Shown here: positions 1 through 9,300 of the stretch, piece by piece | Layout: each line of letters begins with the position of its first letter | Numbering within the stretch: position 1 is the first letter of the stretch | Assembly: GCA_964457225.1 (NCBI GenBank) | Contig: CAYWEM010000002.1 | Span: 186,001-250,000 of the forward strand | DNA from: CAYWEM01 sp964457225 | GTDB taxonomy: Bacteria; Acidobacteriota; Aminicenantia; UBA2199 | Length of the DNA: 64,000 nt | Reading direction: 5' to 3' | The notes under the pieces: generated by a model | Told to the model about the DNA's origin: nothing | What the model saw: only the letters and a program-made list of their open reading frames with translations | Database searches by the model: none | Program-made: the position numbers and the translations under genes

Positions 1-620
1 ATGAGTTCGGACAGCATGACCAGGCGACCCGGAGCTTCCGGAGATACCAGGAAAATCGTGTCCGTCGCCGACTTCCTGATCCCGACCCGGGTTGACAGTA
101 CTCCGGTGCGTAAAACGTTTTCAGCCAGATCGTTGAGCTTTTCCAGGTCCAGGCGGGCGAAGATGTTTCCTTCAAACAGCTGTTTTATTTCTTCGGCTTC
201 CAGGTCGAGGCCGAAACGGGCCAGGATTTCCGCCCTGATACTGTCAAGTGCGTTTTCCCGGCGGAAAAAATCGAGACGGTTGAGCTTGAGGAATTCAAAC
301 CAGTCGGAAAGCAGGAAAGAGGTGTTCCTGATCATGCCCGTGTTGAATTCGTAAACCGGAATGACCGCTTCCAGCATTTTCTTCCGGGCGGCCGCGGTGG
401 AATGCTCGTCCTCGACCGTGATGGTCCGGTTGACTATCAGGTCTTCCTGGGCGATGTCCCCTTCCTTCATTTCCGAGTCAGGCACCAGGTTGGCCCGGGG
501 CTGGAAGACGACGAAAGCCATGATAACCGCCAGCAGCAGGTAAAAAACGCCCTTGGTCTTTGAGCGGCCGCCGGCCCGATGTATCAGCTGAACCTTGCTG
601 AACCCGGGTTTAATTTTCAT
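1..620 (-). CDS. pgpH: PgpH-type 7TM-HD phosphodiesterase, N-terminal part (cut by window edge)
   Basis: The minus strand is open from an ATG at 620 to the window edge, giving about 206 residues. It begins MKIKPGF, has one hydrophobic segment at about residues 25-42, then a polar region with VNRTITVEDEHS, which matches the extracytoplasmic 7TMR-HDED domain of the PgpH/YqfF family. The later seven-helix and HD phosphohydrolase domains would lie beyond base 1. Family members hydrolyse c-di-AMP. It starts 11 nt inside the end of phoH, so the two are translationally coupled; the phoH-pgpH(-ybeY) order is a known arrangement. The enzymatic role is inferred because the HD domain is not visible here. 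Confidence 0.75.
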   Translation of the reverse strand, partial: MKIKPGFSKVQLIHRAGGRSKTKGVFYLLLAVIMAFVVFQPRANLVPDSEMKEGDIAQEDLIVNRTITVEDEHSTAAARKKMLEAVIPVYEFNTGMIRNTSFLLSDWFEFLKLNRLDFFRRENALDSIRAEILARFGLDLEAEEIKQLFEGNIFARLDLEKLNDLAENVLRTGVLSTRVGIRKSATDTIFLVSPEAPGRLVMLSEL

Positions 621-1566
621 TTTTGCCTGCCATGCTTTTTTTTTCGTAGGCTTCAACGATTTTCTGCACCAGCGGATGCCTGACGATATCTCCCCGGCCC
701 AGCCTGACAAATGATATGCCATCGATGCCCCTGAGAATTTTCAGGGCCTGGAATATGCCTGATTGCTGCTTTTCTTCGAGATCGATCTGGGTGGTGTCGG
801 CGGTGATCACCATGCGCGAATTGTGCCCCAGCCTGGTCAGGAACATTTTCATCTGGGAGGCCAGGGTGTTCTGGCCTTCATCCAGGATCACGAAGGCTTT
901 GTTGATCGTTCGGCCGCGCATGTAGGCCAGCGGCGCAATCTCAATTACTCCGTTTTCAATCCATTCGGAAGTTTTTTCGTACCCGACCAGGTAATACAAA
1001 GCGTCATAGAGGGGACGAAAGTAAGGATTCACCTTCTGAGCTATGTCCCCGGGCAGAAAGCCCAGTTTTTCGCCGGCTTCGACCACCGGCCGGGTCAGGA
1101 CGATCCTCTCAACCTTGCGGGTTTGCAGGCTGTGTAAAGCTGCGGCTATGGCCAGGAAAGTCTTGCCTGTGCCGGCCGGCCCGATGGCGAATACCATTGG
1201 ATCGGCAAACATCGACTGCAGCAGTTGTCTCTGGTTGAGGGTCTTGGCCGAAATTTCCCGGCCGTTCAGTTTCAGTGAGTACTGATCTTCAGGCTGAAGC
1301 AATTCGGGCAGTCGGCCCGACAGGACTGCATCCAGGGAAATTTCCAGGTCATCAGGGCCGAGCCGGCCTTTTTTCCGCCGTAACAGGCATAGCTGTTCCA
1401 GGTAGCCGCTGAATTTTCTGATCTGGGCCTGCCGGCCTGAAACCATTATCTTTTCACCGCGCACGGCGATGTGCAGTTTGAAGGCCTTTTCGAACTGGTC
1501 GATTTTTTTGCTGAACTCGATCAGAAAATCGGGCTCAAGTTGCTCAGGACATATGACTTCTTCCAT
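610..1566 (-). CDS. phoH: PhoH-like P-loop ATPase
   Basis: This 318-residue protein has a small N-terminal RNA-binding-like region (about 1-100) followed by a PhoH ATPase domain. Walker A GPAGTGKT lies near residue 132 and Walker B VILDEGQN near 227. Length fits the YbeZ/PhoL group, linked in other bacteria to ribosome maturation and RNA metabolism with YbeY. The downstream partner pgpH overlaps its 3' end. A consensus promoter sits just upstream (1595-1623), leaving a leader of about 22 nt with no obvious Shine-Dalgarno. Confidence 0.92.
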   Translation of the reverse strand: MEEVICPEQLEPDFLIEFSKKIDQFEKAFKLHIAVRGEKIMVSGRQAQIRKFSGYLEQLCLLRRKKGRLGPDDLEISLDAVLSGRLPELLQPEDQYSLKLNGREISAKTLNQRQLLQSMFADPMVFAIGPAGTGKTFLAIAAALHSLQTRKVERIVLTRPVVEAGEKLGFLPGDIAQKVNPYFRPLYDALYYLVGYEKTSEWIENGVIEIAPLAYMRGRTINKAFVILDEGQNTLASQMKMFLTRLGHNSRMVITADTTQIDLEEKQQSGIFQALKILRGIDGISFVRLGRGDIVRHPLVQKIVEAYEKKSMAGKNEN

Positions 1567-1594
1567 ATCTTATACTGTTCTCATTTCTTCGGCC

Positions 1595-1623
1595 ATTATA
1601 AAATCAGACTTTCTCAATGTCAA
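1595..1623 (-). promoter_or_regulatory. Promoter of phoH
   Basis: On the minus strand TTGACA (1618-1623), a 17-nt spacer and TATAAT (1595-1600) form a perfect sigma70-type promoter, about 29 nt upstream of the phoH ATG. Confidence 0.85.
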
Positions 1624-1718
1624 ATCAGCCCCGACGGCGGGGTGGTGAAACCGCCGGGGTAACGCTGGGGCAATCGCTGGGGCGAGGTTCGGGCGAAGTT
1701 CGGGCGAGGAAACCTCGC

Positions 1719-1752
1719 CCCTACGTAATGCGGGGCATGTGTTCTTTGTAGG
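1719..1752. repeat. 34-nt direct repeat, left copy at gap
   Basis: Starts CCCTACGTAATG and ends TTTGTAGG. It is identical to 1853-1886 on the other side of the N run, so the gap probably collapses a tandem or dispersed repeat. Confidence 0.85.
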
Positions 1753-1852
1753 NNNNNNNNNNNNNNNNNNNNNNNNNNNNNNNNNNNNNNNNNNNNNNNN
1801 NNNNNNNNNNNNNNNNNNNNNNNNNNNNNNNNNNNNNNNNNNNNNNNNNNNN

Positions 1853-1886
1853 CCCTACGTAATGCGGGGCATGTGTTCTTTGTAGG
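1853..1886. repeat. 34-nt direct repeat, right copy at gap
   Basis: Identical to 1719-1752. It runs directly into the palindrome at 1885-1905, so the repeat unit probably includes a GTAGGGG palindrome plus about 30 nt of flank. Confidence 0.85.
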
Positions 1887-1967
1887 GGCGGGGTCTCCCC
1901 GCCCCCGAAATGCACCAACATTGATATTGGATCGAATCTACAGGGGCCCGCCGCCCGGGCGGCAGGT

Positions 1968-1996
1968 TTGACATGAATCAGCACTTATGTTATTAT
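1968..1996 (+). promoter_or_regulatory. Promoter of the tRNA-Lys/tRNA-Glu pair
   Basis: TTGACA (1968-1973), a 17-nt spacer and TATTAT (1991-1996). The tRNA begins 10 nt after the -10 box, so transcription starts almost at the mature 5' end. Confidence 0.8.
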
Positions 1997-2005
1997 TCTA
2001 CTTCC

Positions 2006-2078
2006 GGGCCGTTAGCTCAGCTGGCAGAGCACCGCCCTTTTAAGGCGGGTGTCGTTGGTTCGAATCCAACACGGCTCA
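2006..2078 (+). tRNA. tRNA-Lys (TTT)
   Basis: A 73-nt cloverleaf. Acceptor GGGCCGT pairs with ACGGCTC (one G-U). The D arm is GCTC/GAGC. The anticodon stem CCGCC/GGCGG carries loop CTTTTAA, giving anticodon TTT. The T arm is GTTGG-TTCGAAT-CCAAC. No CCA is encoded. tRNA-Glu follows 4 nt later, suggesting one transcript. Confidence 0.96.
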
Positions 2079-2082
2079 AAGA

Positions 2083-2154
2083 GGCCCGTTCGTCTATCGG
2101 TTAGGACATAAGATTTTCAATCTTAGAAGAGGGGTTCGATTCCCCTACGGGCTG
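2083..2154 (+). tRNA. tRNA-Glu (TTC)
   Basis: A 72-nt cloverleaf. Acceptor GGCCCGT pairs with ACGGGCT. The anticodon stem TAAGA/TCTTA carries loop TTTTCAA, giving anticodon TTC. The T arm is AGGGG-TTCGATT-CCCCT, with discriminator G. CCA is not encoded. It is probably co-transcribed with tRNA-Lys. Confidence 0.96.
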
Positions 2155-2219
2155 CTTCGAAACAAAGGCTGACTTTTTAGATATATTTGCTGAAGTTCCG
2201 GGGCTCAAAACTGTCATGT

Positions 2220-3317
2220 TCAACCTGGAACGACCCCGGATCTGAACACGGTCCGATCCAGCAGATCGAACTCCAGCCGGAAATTTTCGGTGAAAATCCC
2301 TTTTTCCAGGTTTTTCCTGATCTTTTTGGCTCTCCAGAAACGCAGATCGCTGATTTCATTACGGTCGTAAGTAAAATTGCCCTCGGCCCTGGCCAGGAAC
2401 AGGTAAACCAGTTCCGATTCCCTCTCCGATTCCCAGACGTACCTGGCCAGGAAGCGGTATTTTAAATCAGAACGGCCGATTTCCTCGGCAGTTTCACGCT
2501 TCAGGGCCGCTTCCACGCTTTCACCGCTGCGCACGTGGCCGCCGACCGCGGTATCCCAGCGCCCCGGCTGTATTTCCCGCCAGGGAGCTCGCTGCTGCAG
2601 CAGCAGGCGTCCGTCACTGCTCAGAACGTGCAGGTGTACCACCGGATGCAGGCGCCCCCGGCCTGAATGGCAGAGCGAGCGCGGCGCCTTGCCCAGCACC
2701 CTTCCCTCCGGGTCAACCAGGTCGAACCATTCCTCAGTCGCGTGTTCCCGCAGTACTTTTTTTTGTTCCTGCCTGCGGCGCAGCCATTCCCAGGCCATGA
2801 AAGCAAAGAAGATCAGGTAGAAAAGTCCGCCGCTGATAAAGGCCCAGGCTTCCCTTGACAGGGCCAGGGCAGCGTAGAACACCAGCAAGGTATGCAGGCT
2901 GAACAGGTAGAAAAGCGGCCGCAGGGCAGCGGTCATTTCAGCCCATTGCTGTTCCGACAAGGCGAATTTTTCCAGGTAGCGGGCCGAAAGCAGTCTGAGC
3001 AGGTTATGCCTTGAAAAAACCGATAAACCGAGCAAAGCGCAGAAGAGCACTCCGATCAGGGCCGGCTTCAACTTGAACAGCAGGGGGTTTTCCAGGGCCA
3101 GGGACAAAGCGCCCAGCACCAGCAGCAACAGCAGATCGAAGAGAATGAAGCGGTCCAGTTTTCGCTCGATCGCGTAATGCATGACCAGTTGGACCAGGCC
3201 GGTGAGCAGGGCGATCAGCAAACCGATCCGGGTGCCCCAGATTGAATCCGCGATTACGTAAACCAACAGCGGCAGAAAACCGGGAGCAAGGGTTTTCAGC
3301 AGCTGCAGGCGGTTCAT
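2220..3317 (-). CDS. Septation-protein-A-like membrane domain fused to a NUDIX hydrolase
   Basis: The 365-residue protein has two parts. Residues about 1-190 are very hydrophobic (about six membrane helices) and resemble the YciB/IspZ inner-membrane septation family. Residues about 195-365 form a NUDIX domain resembling isopentenyl-diphosphate-isomerase-type NUDIX proteins, with a complete NUDIX box starting GGHVRSGE and ending RETAEEIG. The start codon shares one base with the stop of the heptose kinase gene (TGATG), which supports the start and coupling. It is the last gene of the envelope operon. The fusion suggests a membrane-tethered nucleotide or diphosphate hydrolase; the substrate is unknown. 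Confidence 0.75.
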   Translation of the reverse strand: MNRLQLLKTLAPGFLPLLVYVIADSIWGTRIGLLIALLTGLVQLVMHYAIERKLDRFILFDLLLLLVLGALSLALENPLLFKLKPALIGVLFCALLGLSVFSRHNLLRLLSARYLEKFALSEQQWAEMTAALRPLFYLFSLHTLLVFYAALALSREAWAFISGGLFYLIFFAFMAWEWLRRRQEQKKVLREHATEEWFDLVDPEGRVLGKAPRSLCHSGRGRLHPVVHLHVLSSDGRLLLQQRAPWREIQPGRWDTAVGGHVRSGESVEAALKRETAEEIGRSDLKYRFLARYVWESERESELVYLFLARAEGNFTYDRNEISDLRFWRAKKIRKNLEKGIFTENFRLEFDLLDRTVFRSGVVPG

Positions 3318-4279
3318 CAGGACAGGGAAAGCTGCCGCATCCTGTTTTTCAGCTCCAGTGGGGTTACCTGGCAGGCCCCCACTCTTTCCACCACCAGGGA
3401 AGCGGCGCCGTTGGCCAGGGCCACGGCTTCACCCAGTGAGGCGCCGGCGGCCAGGGCCAGCATGAGTACAGCCGTCACCGTGTCACCGGCGCCGCTGACG
3501 TCAAAGACTTCATGGCTGAAGGCCGGAAGATGGTACAGTTTTCCCTTGCCGTCGAGAGCCGAAATCCCGTCTTCGCCCCTGGTGATCACGGCGAAGGAAA
3601 GGGCAAAGCGGCGACGCAAGCGGCGCAGGGCGCGCAGGATGTCGTTTTCGTCATGGAGGTTCATCCCGGTCATTTCCCGGGCTTCCCTGAGATTCGGAGT
3701 CAGTCCGGCCACGCCCCGGTAAAGAGAGGCCTGGGCGGGCTTGGGATCAACCAGGACCGGTAGTCCCGATTCCAGCAATTCTTTCATGACCTCGGGCCGG
3801 ACAGTACCCTTGGCGTAATCCGAGACGATTATACCGTCAAAGCGCTCGCACTGCAGCACCGACCTGAGGTGGGCCAGGGCCGATTCGCCCGGTGCCAGCG
3901 GTGCTTCCCGGTCCACCCGCAGGACCTGCTGACGCTGGGAAATGAACCTGGTTTTGACCACGGTACTGCATTTCGGGTCACGGTAACAGGCATTGCCTTC
4001 AGCTTTCAGCCTGAATATCTCCGCGGCGGCGGCATCGTCGCCCAGCAGTCCCAGCAGCAGGCTGGAGGCTTCCAGGCGGTCGATGTTGGCGGCCACGTTT
4101 CCGGCTCCGCCCAGGCGGAATTCTTCCCTTTCCACCTTGATTATCGGTACCGGTGCTTCCGGGGAAATACGTTCCATTTTCCCGAAAACGTATCGGTCGA
4201 GAATGACATCGCCGCAAACCAGGATGCGCTTGCCGCTCATGGCCGCAAGCAGGCAGTCAACCCTCTTTTCCGACAGCAT
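3317..4279 (-). CDS. hldE1: D-glycero-beta-D-manno-heptose-7-phosphate kinase (HldE kinase domain only)
   Basis: The 320-residue PfkB/ribokinase-family protein resembles the N-terminal kinase domain of HldE/RfaE: DVILDRYVFG near residue 24, RLGGAGNVAANI near 55, and the catalytic DVSGAGDTV near 262. The adenylyltransferase domain of bifunctional HldE is absent, so a separate hldE2 must act elsewhere if ADP-heptose is made. It phosphorylates heptose 7-phosphate for LPS inner core. It overlaps the O-antigen ligase gene by 23 nt upstream and the fusion gene by 1 nt downstream. Confidence 0.85.
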   Translation of the reverse strand: MLSEKRVDCLLAAMSGKRILVCGDVILDRYVFGKMERISPEAPVPIIKVEREEFRLGGAGNVAANIDRLEASSLLLGLLGDDAAAAEIFRLKAEGNACYRDPKCSTVVKTRFISQRQQVLRVDREAPLAPGESALAHLRSVLQCERFDGIIVSDYAKGTVRPEVMKELLESGLPVLVDPKPAQASLYRGVAGLTPNLREAREMTGMNLHDENDILRALRRLRRRFALSFAVITRGEDGISALDGKGKLYHLPAFSHEVFDVSGAGDTVTAVLMLALAAGASLGEAVALANGAASLVVERVGACQVTPLELKNRMRQLSLS

Positions 4280-5429
4280 CGCTTTCCTCCGGGTTCAGAA
4301 AGGGCAAACTTATAAAAAACAGGAGCAGGAAAAGAATTTCGGAATCGCCGAAATTGAATTCAAACATGCCGGCGCTGAAAAAACCAAGAAACACGGCCAG
4401 CCCGGCCCAGGCCAGTCTTTTTTGCCTGGGCGGGGCCCGCCTGGCTTTTTGCATCAAATGATAAATGACGGCCGTGAAGAAAAACACCAGGGCCGCCAGG
4501 GCGAAAATCCCCCTTTCGGCCAGAATCTGCAGGAAGTTGTTGTGCAGGTGCAGGTTGACCTTGTCGGCATCGGGGTGCATGTATTGCCGGTAAACCCTGG
4601 GCACGTTGTCGGCGCCCACTCCGCTGAGCGGATAGTCGGCGAAAATCTTCCCGGCCGTATGTACCATGTAAAGGCGGTCAAGATTGGTGGTTTCCCGGGG
4701 GTCGAAAACCGAAAACAACCTCTGCTGAACGGCCTGGGGCATCAGCAGGACTGCGATCACCCCAAGCGGCACCAATACCAGCAGCAGGCGCGGCTTTTTC
4801 AGACTGAAAACCACGGCCAGGGCCAGGACGATGCCCACCCAGACCGAGCGGGTCAGGGAAAAGGCGATGGCCGCGGCCCAGGGGGTCAGCAACAGTAATC
4901 CGATGATTTTCCGTTTTCTGTCTTTCTCATCCAGCAGGTAGACGGTGTAAAACAGGAAGGCCATCATCAACAGGCCGGAAAAGGTCATCCAATGTGAAGT
5001 AAAGCCCTTCAGGCGGTCGCTCAGGGTCACGCCGCTGCGCAGCCACTGGAACAAGCCGACCAGGGCGGAAAGGGAGGCGGAAATAAAAACCACGGTCAGT
5101 GCTTTCCTGATCCGTTCCTGATGGTTCAGGACCAGGGAGAATATGGGCACCAGCAGGAATATGAACAGGTCGCGGTTGGCTTTCAGGCTGGCGGCCGGAT
5201 CAATGGAGAAAACAGTGCTGACCAGGGTCAGAATGGAAAATACTATCAGGTGGGGAAAAAACGGCGCCAGGGGCGGCCATTGCCGGCGGTTCCGCAGCTG
5301 GAAAATCAATTGCAGGGCCAGGATGATGAAAAAGAAATAGCAGGCGGCAATGGAAAAAGGAATGAAAGCCAGGAAAGCTAAAAGCAGGTAAAAGGAAGTC
5401 TCAGTAGAAAGATCGTTGATTGATTTCAT
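4257..5429 (-). CDS. O-antigen ligase family membrane protein (WaaL-like)
   Basis: The 390-residue polytopic protein has about 10-12 hydrophobic segments. A large polar loop in the last third contains SGVGADNVP and the family-typical HLHNNFLQILAERG (about residues 290-305). Members join undecaprenyl-linked O-antigen to lipid A core on the periplasmic side, or act as related polysaccharide ligases. The context (heptose kinase directly downstream) supports an LPS role. It lies 15 nt after the Trm112-like gene. Confidence 0.82.
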   Translation of the reverse strand: MKSINDLSTETSFYLLLAFLAFIPFSIAACYFFFIILALQLIFQLRNRRQWPPLAPFFPHLIVFSILTLVSTVFSIDPAASLKANRDLFIFLLVPIFSLVLNHQERIRKALTVVFISASLSALVGLFQWLRSGVTLSDRLKGFTSHWMTFSGLLMMAFLFYTVYLLDEKDRKRKIIGLLLLTPWAAAIAFSLTRSVWVGIVLALAVVFSLKKPRLLLVLVPLGVIAVLLMPQAVQQRLFSVFDPRETTNLDRLYMVHTAGKIFADYPLSGVGADNVPRVYRQYMHPDADKVNLHLHNNFLQILAERGIFALAALVFFFTAVIYHLMQKARRAPPRQKRLAWAGLAVFLGFFSAGMFEFNFGDSEILFLLLFFISLPFLNPEESDAVGKEG

Positions 5430-5444
5430 GAGCCGGCCCCGGAT

Positions 5445-5630
5445 TCATTCCTGTTCCGCCTCGGAAACCAGCATCACCGGAATGCCGTCCCTGACAGGAT
5501 AGCGGAGTTTACAGGCGCGGCAGTGCAGGCCTTGATCCTGCAGGTCGTTCTGAACCAGGTCCAGTTCGCCGTGGCAGGCGGGGCAAACGAGAATTTCCAG
5601 CAATTCGGGAGCCAGGGCGGTTTTTCCCAT
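5445..5630 (-). CDS. Trm112/UPF0434-like small zinc protein
   Basis: A 61-residue protein starting MGKTALAP, with two zinc-binding pairs, CPAC (residues 16-19) and CRAC (37-40), and the ending [11 protein letters not shown] typical of the Trm112/YcaR family. The chosen ATG at 5630 has GAGGT about 6 nt upstream. A longer in-frame reading to 5822 would run through the tRNA-Leu gene and is rejected. It heads the envelope operon, as family members often do beside lipid A or LPS genes. Its partner protein is not known. Confidence 0.85.
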   Translation of the reverse strand: MGKTALAPELLEILVCPACHGELDLVQNDLQDQGLHCRACKLRYPVRDGIPVMLVSEAEQE

Positions 5631-5646
5631 GATGACCTCGCGAATC

Positions 5647-5675
5647 ATTGTGCCACAGCTGTCCGGGGCTGTCAA
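5647..5675 (-). promoter_or_regulatory. Promoter of the LPS-related operon
   Basis: TTGACA (5670-5675), a 17-nt spacer and CACAAT (5647-5652) on the minus strand, 17 nt before the Trm112-like start. Confidence 0.75.
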
Positions 5676-5701
5676 CCAAACCCGGACGGGAACAAGAGTT
5701 G

Positions 5702-5730
5702 TTGATCGGCGGGCCGCTGTATGATACCAT
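5702..5730 (+). promoter_or_regulatory. Probable tRNA-Leu promoter
   Basis: TTGATC (5702-5707), a 17-nt spacer and TACCAT (5725-5730). The tRNA starts 8 nt after the -10 box. Confidence 0.55.
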
Positions 5731-5737
5731 TCTGGCG

Positions 5738-5821
5738 GCCGGAGTGGCGGAATCGGCAGACGCACGGGACTTAAAATCCCGGGAGGGCAACCTCGTGGGG
5801 GTTCGACCCCCCCCTCCGGCA
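5738..5821 (+). tRNA. tRNA-Leu (TAA)
   Basis: An 84-nt class II tRNA. Acceptor GCCGGAG pairs with CTCCGGC. The anticodon stem CGGGA/TCCCG carries loop CTTAAAA, giving anticodon TAA. A long variable arm precedes the T arm GGGGG-TTCGACC-CCCCC. Discriminator A; no encoded CCA. No integrase or attachment-site duplication is seen nearby. Confidence 0.95.
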
Positions 5822-5831
5822 CTTTTAAATC

Positions 5832-6296
5832 CTAGATTTCCTTGATCCCGATGTTGACGTAGAAAGTCCCCTTTTCCGTGGAAAATGGAATCACCAGGAA
5901 AGGAATGTTGGCCGGATGGGAAATCTGGTGTCCTTTGCCGATGATGATGGTCGGCGTGGAAATGGTGACGTTCAGTCCTTCGTTGACGATGTTGTTGCGG
6001 GCATTGCCGACCACGATGTTGGTGAACTCGCCGATGGCGTCCTTGGTGTCGTTGTTCAGTTCGGTCAGCTCTTCCATGAACATGGCCGAGGCCACGGCCA
6101 GGGCGATTTCAATCGGAAAAGACACAATGGCCGAGCCTTTTATTTCGCCGCCCAGTCCGATCACCCCGGAAATGTCGGCGGCCGTCTTGGTTTCGTTGGC
6201 CACGGACACGGCCATTTTATCAGCTTTGAGACCCGACATTCTCTCCAGGTTGGTGATCACCGATTCGATGAAAGGATTAATGTATTTGACGTCCAT
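5832..6296 (-). CDS. cheX: CheX-family CheY-P phosphatase
   Basis: The 154-residue protein starts MDVKYINPF and fits the CheX fold. The catalytic E-x2-N signature is present as E90 and N93 in IGEFTNIV, followed by GNARNNI. CheX proteins dephosphorylate CheY~P. No other chemotaxis gene lies in the window, so its response regulator is elsewhere. It has its own promoter and a GAGGAG Shine-Dalgarno. The gene starts 44 nt downstream of the RND efflux gene on the same strand. Confidence 0.85.
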   Translation of the reverse strand: MDVKYINPFIESVITNLERMSGLKADKMAVSVANETKTAADISGVIGLGGEIKGSAIVSFPIEIALAVASAMFMEELTELNNDTKDAIGEFTNIVVGNARNNIVNEGLNVTISTPTIIIGKGHQISHPANIPFLVIPFSTEKGTFYVNIGIKEI

Positions 6297-6314
6297 GTCT
6301 TCTCCTCAGCCAGG

Positions 6315-6344
6315 ATTATATGATACTGCTTTTTTCAAAGTCAA
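6315..6344 (-). promoter_or_regulatory. Promoter of cheX
   Basis: TTGACT (6339-6344), an 18-nt spacer and TATAAT (6315-6320). The -35 box overlaps the stop codon of the upstream RND gene. Confidence 0.8.
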
Positions 6345-9300
6345 TCTTCCTGTGAAATTAAGCCGCTCTTTGTACCGGCCGCGTCCCGTTCAGGTTTGAT
6401 CCCGGCGAAAAAGGAATAGATGATCGGAATGACGAATAAAGTCAGCAGCATCGAGGCCAGCAGACCGCCGATCATGGCTATGGCCATGGGTGAGCGCATG
6501 GCCGAACCTTCGTCCGAGGCAATGGCCATGGGCAACATGCCCGTCACCGTGGTCAGGGTGGTGATGATGATGGGCCTGAGCCGGGTCACCGCCCCTTCCA
6601 ACAGGGCCCGGTATTTTTCCAGGCCGCGGCCTATCAGTTGATTGACGTAATCAACCATGACGATGCCGTTGTTGACCGCGATGCCGGCCAGCATGATGAA
6701 TCCCATGAAAACCGGCAGACTGATGGTTTTGCCGGTTATCCCGATCAGGAAAATGACTCCGATGAAAGCCAGGGGGATGGTGAACATGATGATGAAGGGA
6801 AATTTCAGGTTTTCAAAAAGCGAGGCCATGACCGCGTAAACCAGTACCAGGGCCAGCAACAGGGCCATGGCCATGGTGGCGAAAGCCTCGGTCATTTCCT
6901 TGAACTGCCCCCCCACCTCAATGAAGTACCCTTCGGGCAGGTTGGCGGTCACATTTCCAGATTCGCGCATGACATCCCTGACTATCTTGCTCAGGTCCCG
7001 GTCAACGTAATTGGCGCTGACACTGACTTTTTTCACCTGGTTTTCCCGCTCAATCTGCAAGGGGCCGAAATCTTCACTGAAATCAACCACCTGGGACAGG
7101 AAAACCCGGTGCCCGTAAGGAGAAGAGATGGAAAACTTCTTGATATCACTGATTTCCTGCCGGTCTTCCTCGCGAAGGCGCACCCTGATGTTGCGTTCCT
7201 CGCCTTCCAGGACCACCCGGGAAACAACCGTGCCGATGGAGAAAGTCTGGATCTGACGCGAGATGTCCAGCGGGGTCAGTCCCAGCTTGGCCGCTTCCTC
7301 TTTTTTGATTCTCATCAGGAATTCCGGTTTGCTCTTGGCCAGGGATATCTTCACGTCACGGATACCTTCCACTCCGGATATGGCGTCCTTGATTTCATCG
7401 GCGATACTTTTCAGCACCATAAGGTCGGGTCCGAAAATGTTGATCTCGATCGGACTTCCGCCGCCGCCCATCATGCCGCCGCCCATGTCCATGGCCAGCA
7501 TCCGGCCTTCTTCCAGTTCAGGAAAGCTGCGGCGCCAGCGCTCGAGTATCTCAACATCGGTTTCCTGTCTCTGGCTGGAGGTGGTCAGGTAAGCGAACAG
7601 CACCGCCTCGTGGGACCCGCTGGGATTCATCCCCCCGGGATCGAAGCTGTCGGCGTCGTTGATGCCGACCTGGATTGAAGTGGTGATCACATTGGGGTCT
7701 TTCAGTGCTTCGGTTTCCAGGTATCGGATGACCCGGTCGGTTTCCTCAACGTTGGTGCCGACCGGCATGGTCAGCTTGACCAGTAACATGGCCTGGTCAT
7801 TGGCCGGCATGAATTCTCCGCCCAGGAACAGGACTGCGCTCAGAATGGACAGAACCAGCAGCAGGATCACCCCGCCCAGTACCCGGCCGCGGTAGTGCAG
7901 GGCCTTTTCCAGCAGGCGGCCGTAAAAGGCGCGGATGCGGTCGAAGTGCTGGGCTCCCAGGCTGGCCAGGCCGTTTTCCTTTTGACTGCGGCGCAGGCGG
8001 AAAAACCAGGAAGCCAGCATGGGGATGATGGTCAGGGATACGAACAGGGAAGAAAGCAGGGCGAAAGACACGGCCAGGGCCAGTCCCTGGGAAAGCTTGC
8101 CGGCCACGCCGGAGGCGAAAATCATGGGGAAAAAAACTGCGATCGAGGTCATGGTCGAGGCGATGATGGCCTTGCCCACTTCCGATGCTCCTTCGCCGGC
8201 GGCGGCAAAGGGGGATTTACCCTCTTCCAGGTGGCGGAAGATGTTTTCAATGACCACCACCGCGTTGTCCACCAGCATGCCCACTCCCAGCGCCAGCCCG
8301 GCCAGGGTGATCAAATTGAGCGTGTAGCCGGCCAGGTAGAAGGAAATGAAGGTAGTGATAATTGAAAGCGGAATGGCTACGCCGATGGCCAGGGTGGGCC
8401 GCAGGTTGCGCAGGAAGAACAGGATCAGCAGCATGGCCAGGATACCGCCCTGGATGATGTTTCTCGAACTCTTGCTGGCCATCAGCTCGATGACCCGCGA
8501 CATGTCGAAAAAGGGGCTGAATTCGATGTCCTCCCCTATTTCGGCTTTCATCGCCTCCAGGCTTTGCTTGACCGCCCGGCTGATCAGCACGCTGTTACTG
8601 CCCGGAGTCTTGGTGACCATCATGAAAAGTCCCTTTTCTCCGTTCAGCCTGATTTCGTTGCGTACGTCACGCGGAGCGATTTTGATTTCCGCCAGGTCCC
8701 GCAGGAAGACCGGGCTGCCGTTGGCCCCGGTGCCGACCACCACTCCGGCTATGTCCCCGACGTTCTTGAATTCACCGATGGTGCGCAATAGGAATTCGTA
8801 GTGGGCGCTGGTTATCACTCCGGCCGGCAGGTTGACGTTGGAAACCTGAATTGCGGCTTCCACCGCGCTGATCGAGATACCGCTCGATTCCAGCCTTCCT
8901 TTGTCGATCAGCACCTGTACCTCGGTTTCTTCCGGGGAAATAACCACGGCCGAGGCCACCCCGTCGATTCTTTCCAGCCTGGTGGCCACCTCGTTGTCGA
9001 TGTAATCACGGAGATTGCTGAGTTCACGGGATTTGGAAGTCACTCCGTAGGCCAGCACCGGCATGTCGGCCAGGTTGAACTTGACCACCATCGGTTTGCT
9101 GATGCCCCGGGGCAGGAATGTCTCGTAGATACTGATGGTATCCCTGATGTCCTGGGCGGCGAAATCAAGGTTGGTGCCCCATTCGAACTCGACCATGATA
9201 ATCGACTGCCCTTCCCGGGATATCGAGTTGATCTTCTTGACCTTGGATACGGTGGAAATCCATTGCTCGATCGGCCTGGTCACGGTCTGTTCGATGTCCT

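Larger units (their letters stand above)
1624..1967. other. Intergenic palindromic repeats around an assembly gap
   Basis: No gene is seen here. The stretch holds G+C-rich palindromes: GGGCGAGG-AAA-CCTCGCCC at 1702-1720 and GGGGCGGGG-TCT-CCCCGCCCC at 1885-1905. It also holds a perfect 34-nt direct repeat (1719-1752 and 1853-1886) flanking exactly 100 N (1753-1852). The real length of missing sequence is unknown; an array of the repeat probably broke the assembly. An ORF reported across the N run is meaningless. Confidence 0.8.

Noticed and set aside
1721..1984. Minus-strand ORF across the N run
   Set aside because: It depends on 100 unknown bases and on repeat sequence. No start signal or protein-like composition.
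5738..5821. Integrated element at tRNA-Leu
   Set aside because: No integrase and no duplicated tRNA 3' end was found in the neighbouring sequence.
6638..7678. Long plus-strand ORF of 346 codons
   Set aside because: It lies antisense within the clear RND transporter gene and is rich in low-complexity His, Gln and Gly, typical of a shadow in G+C-rich DNA.
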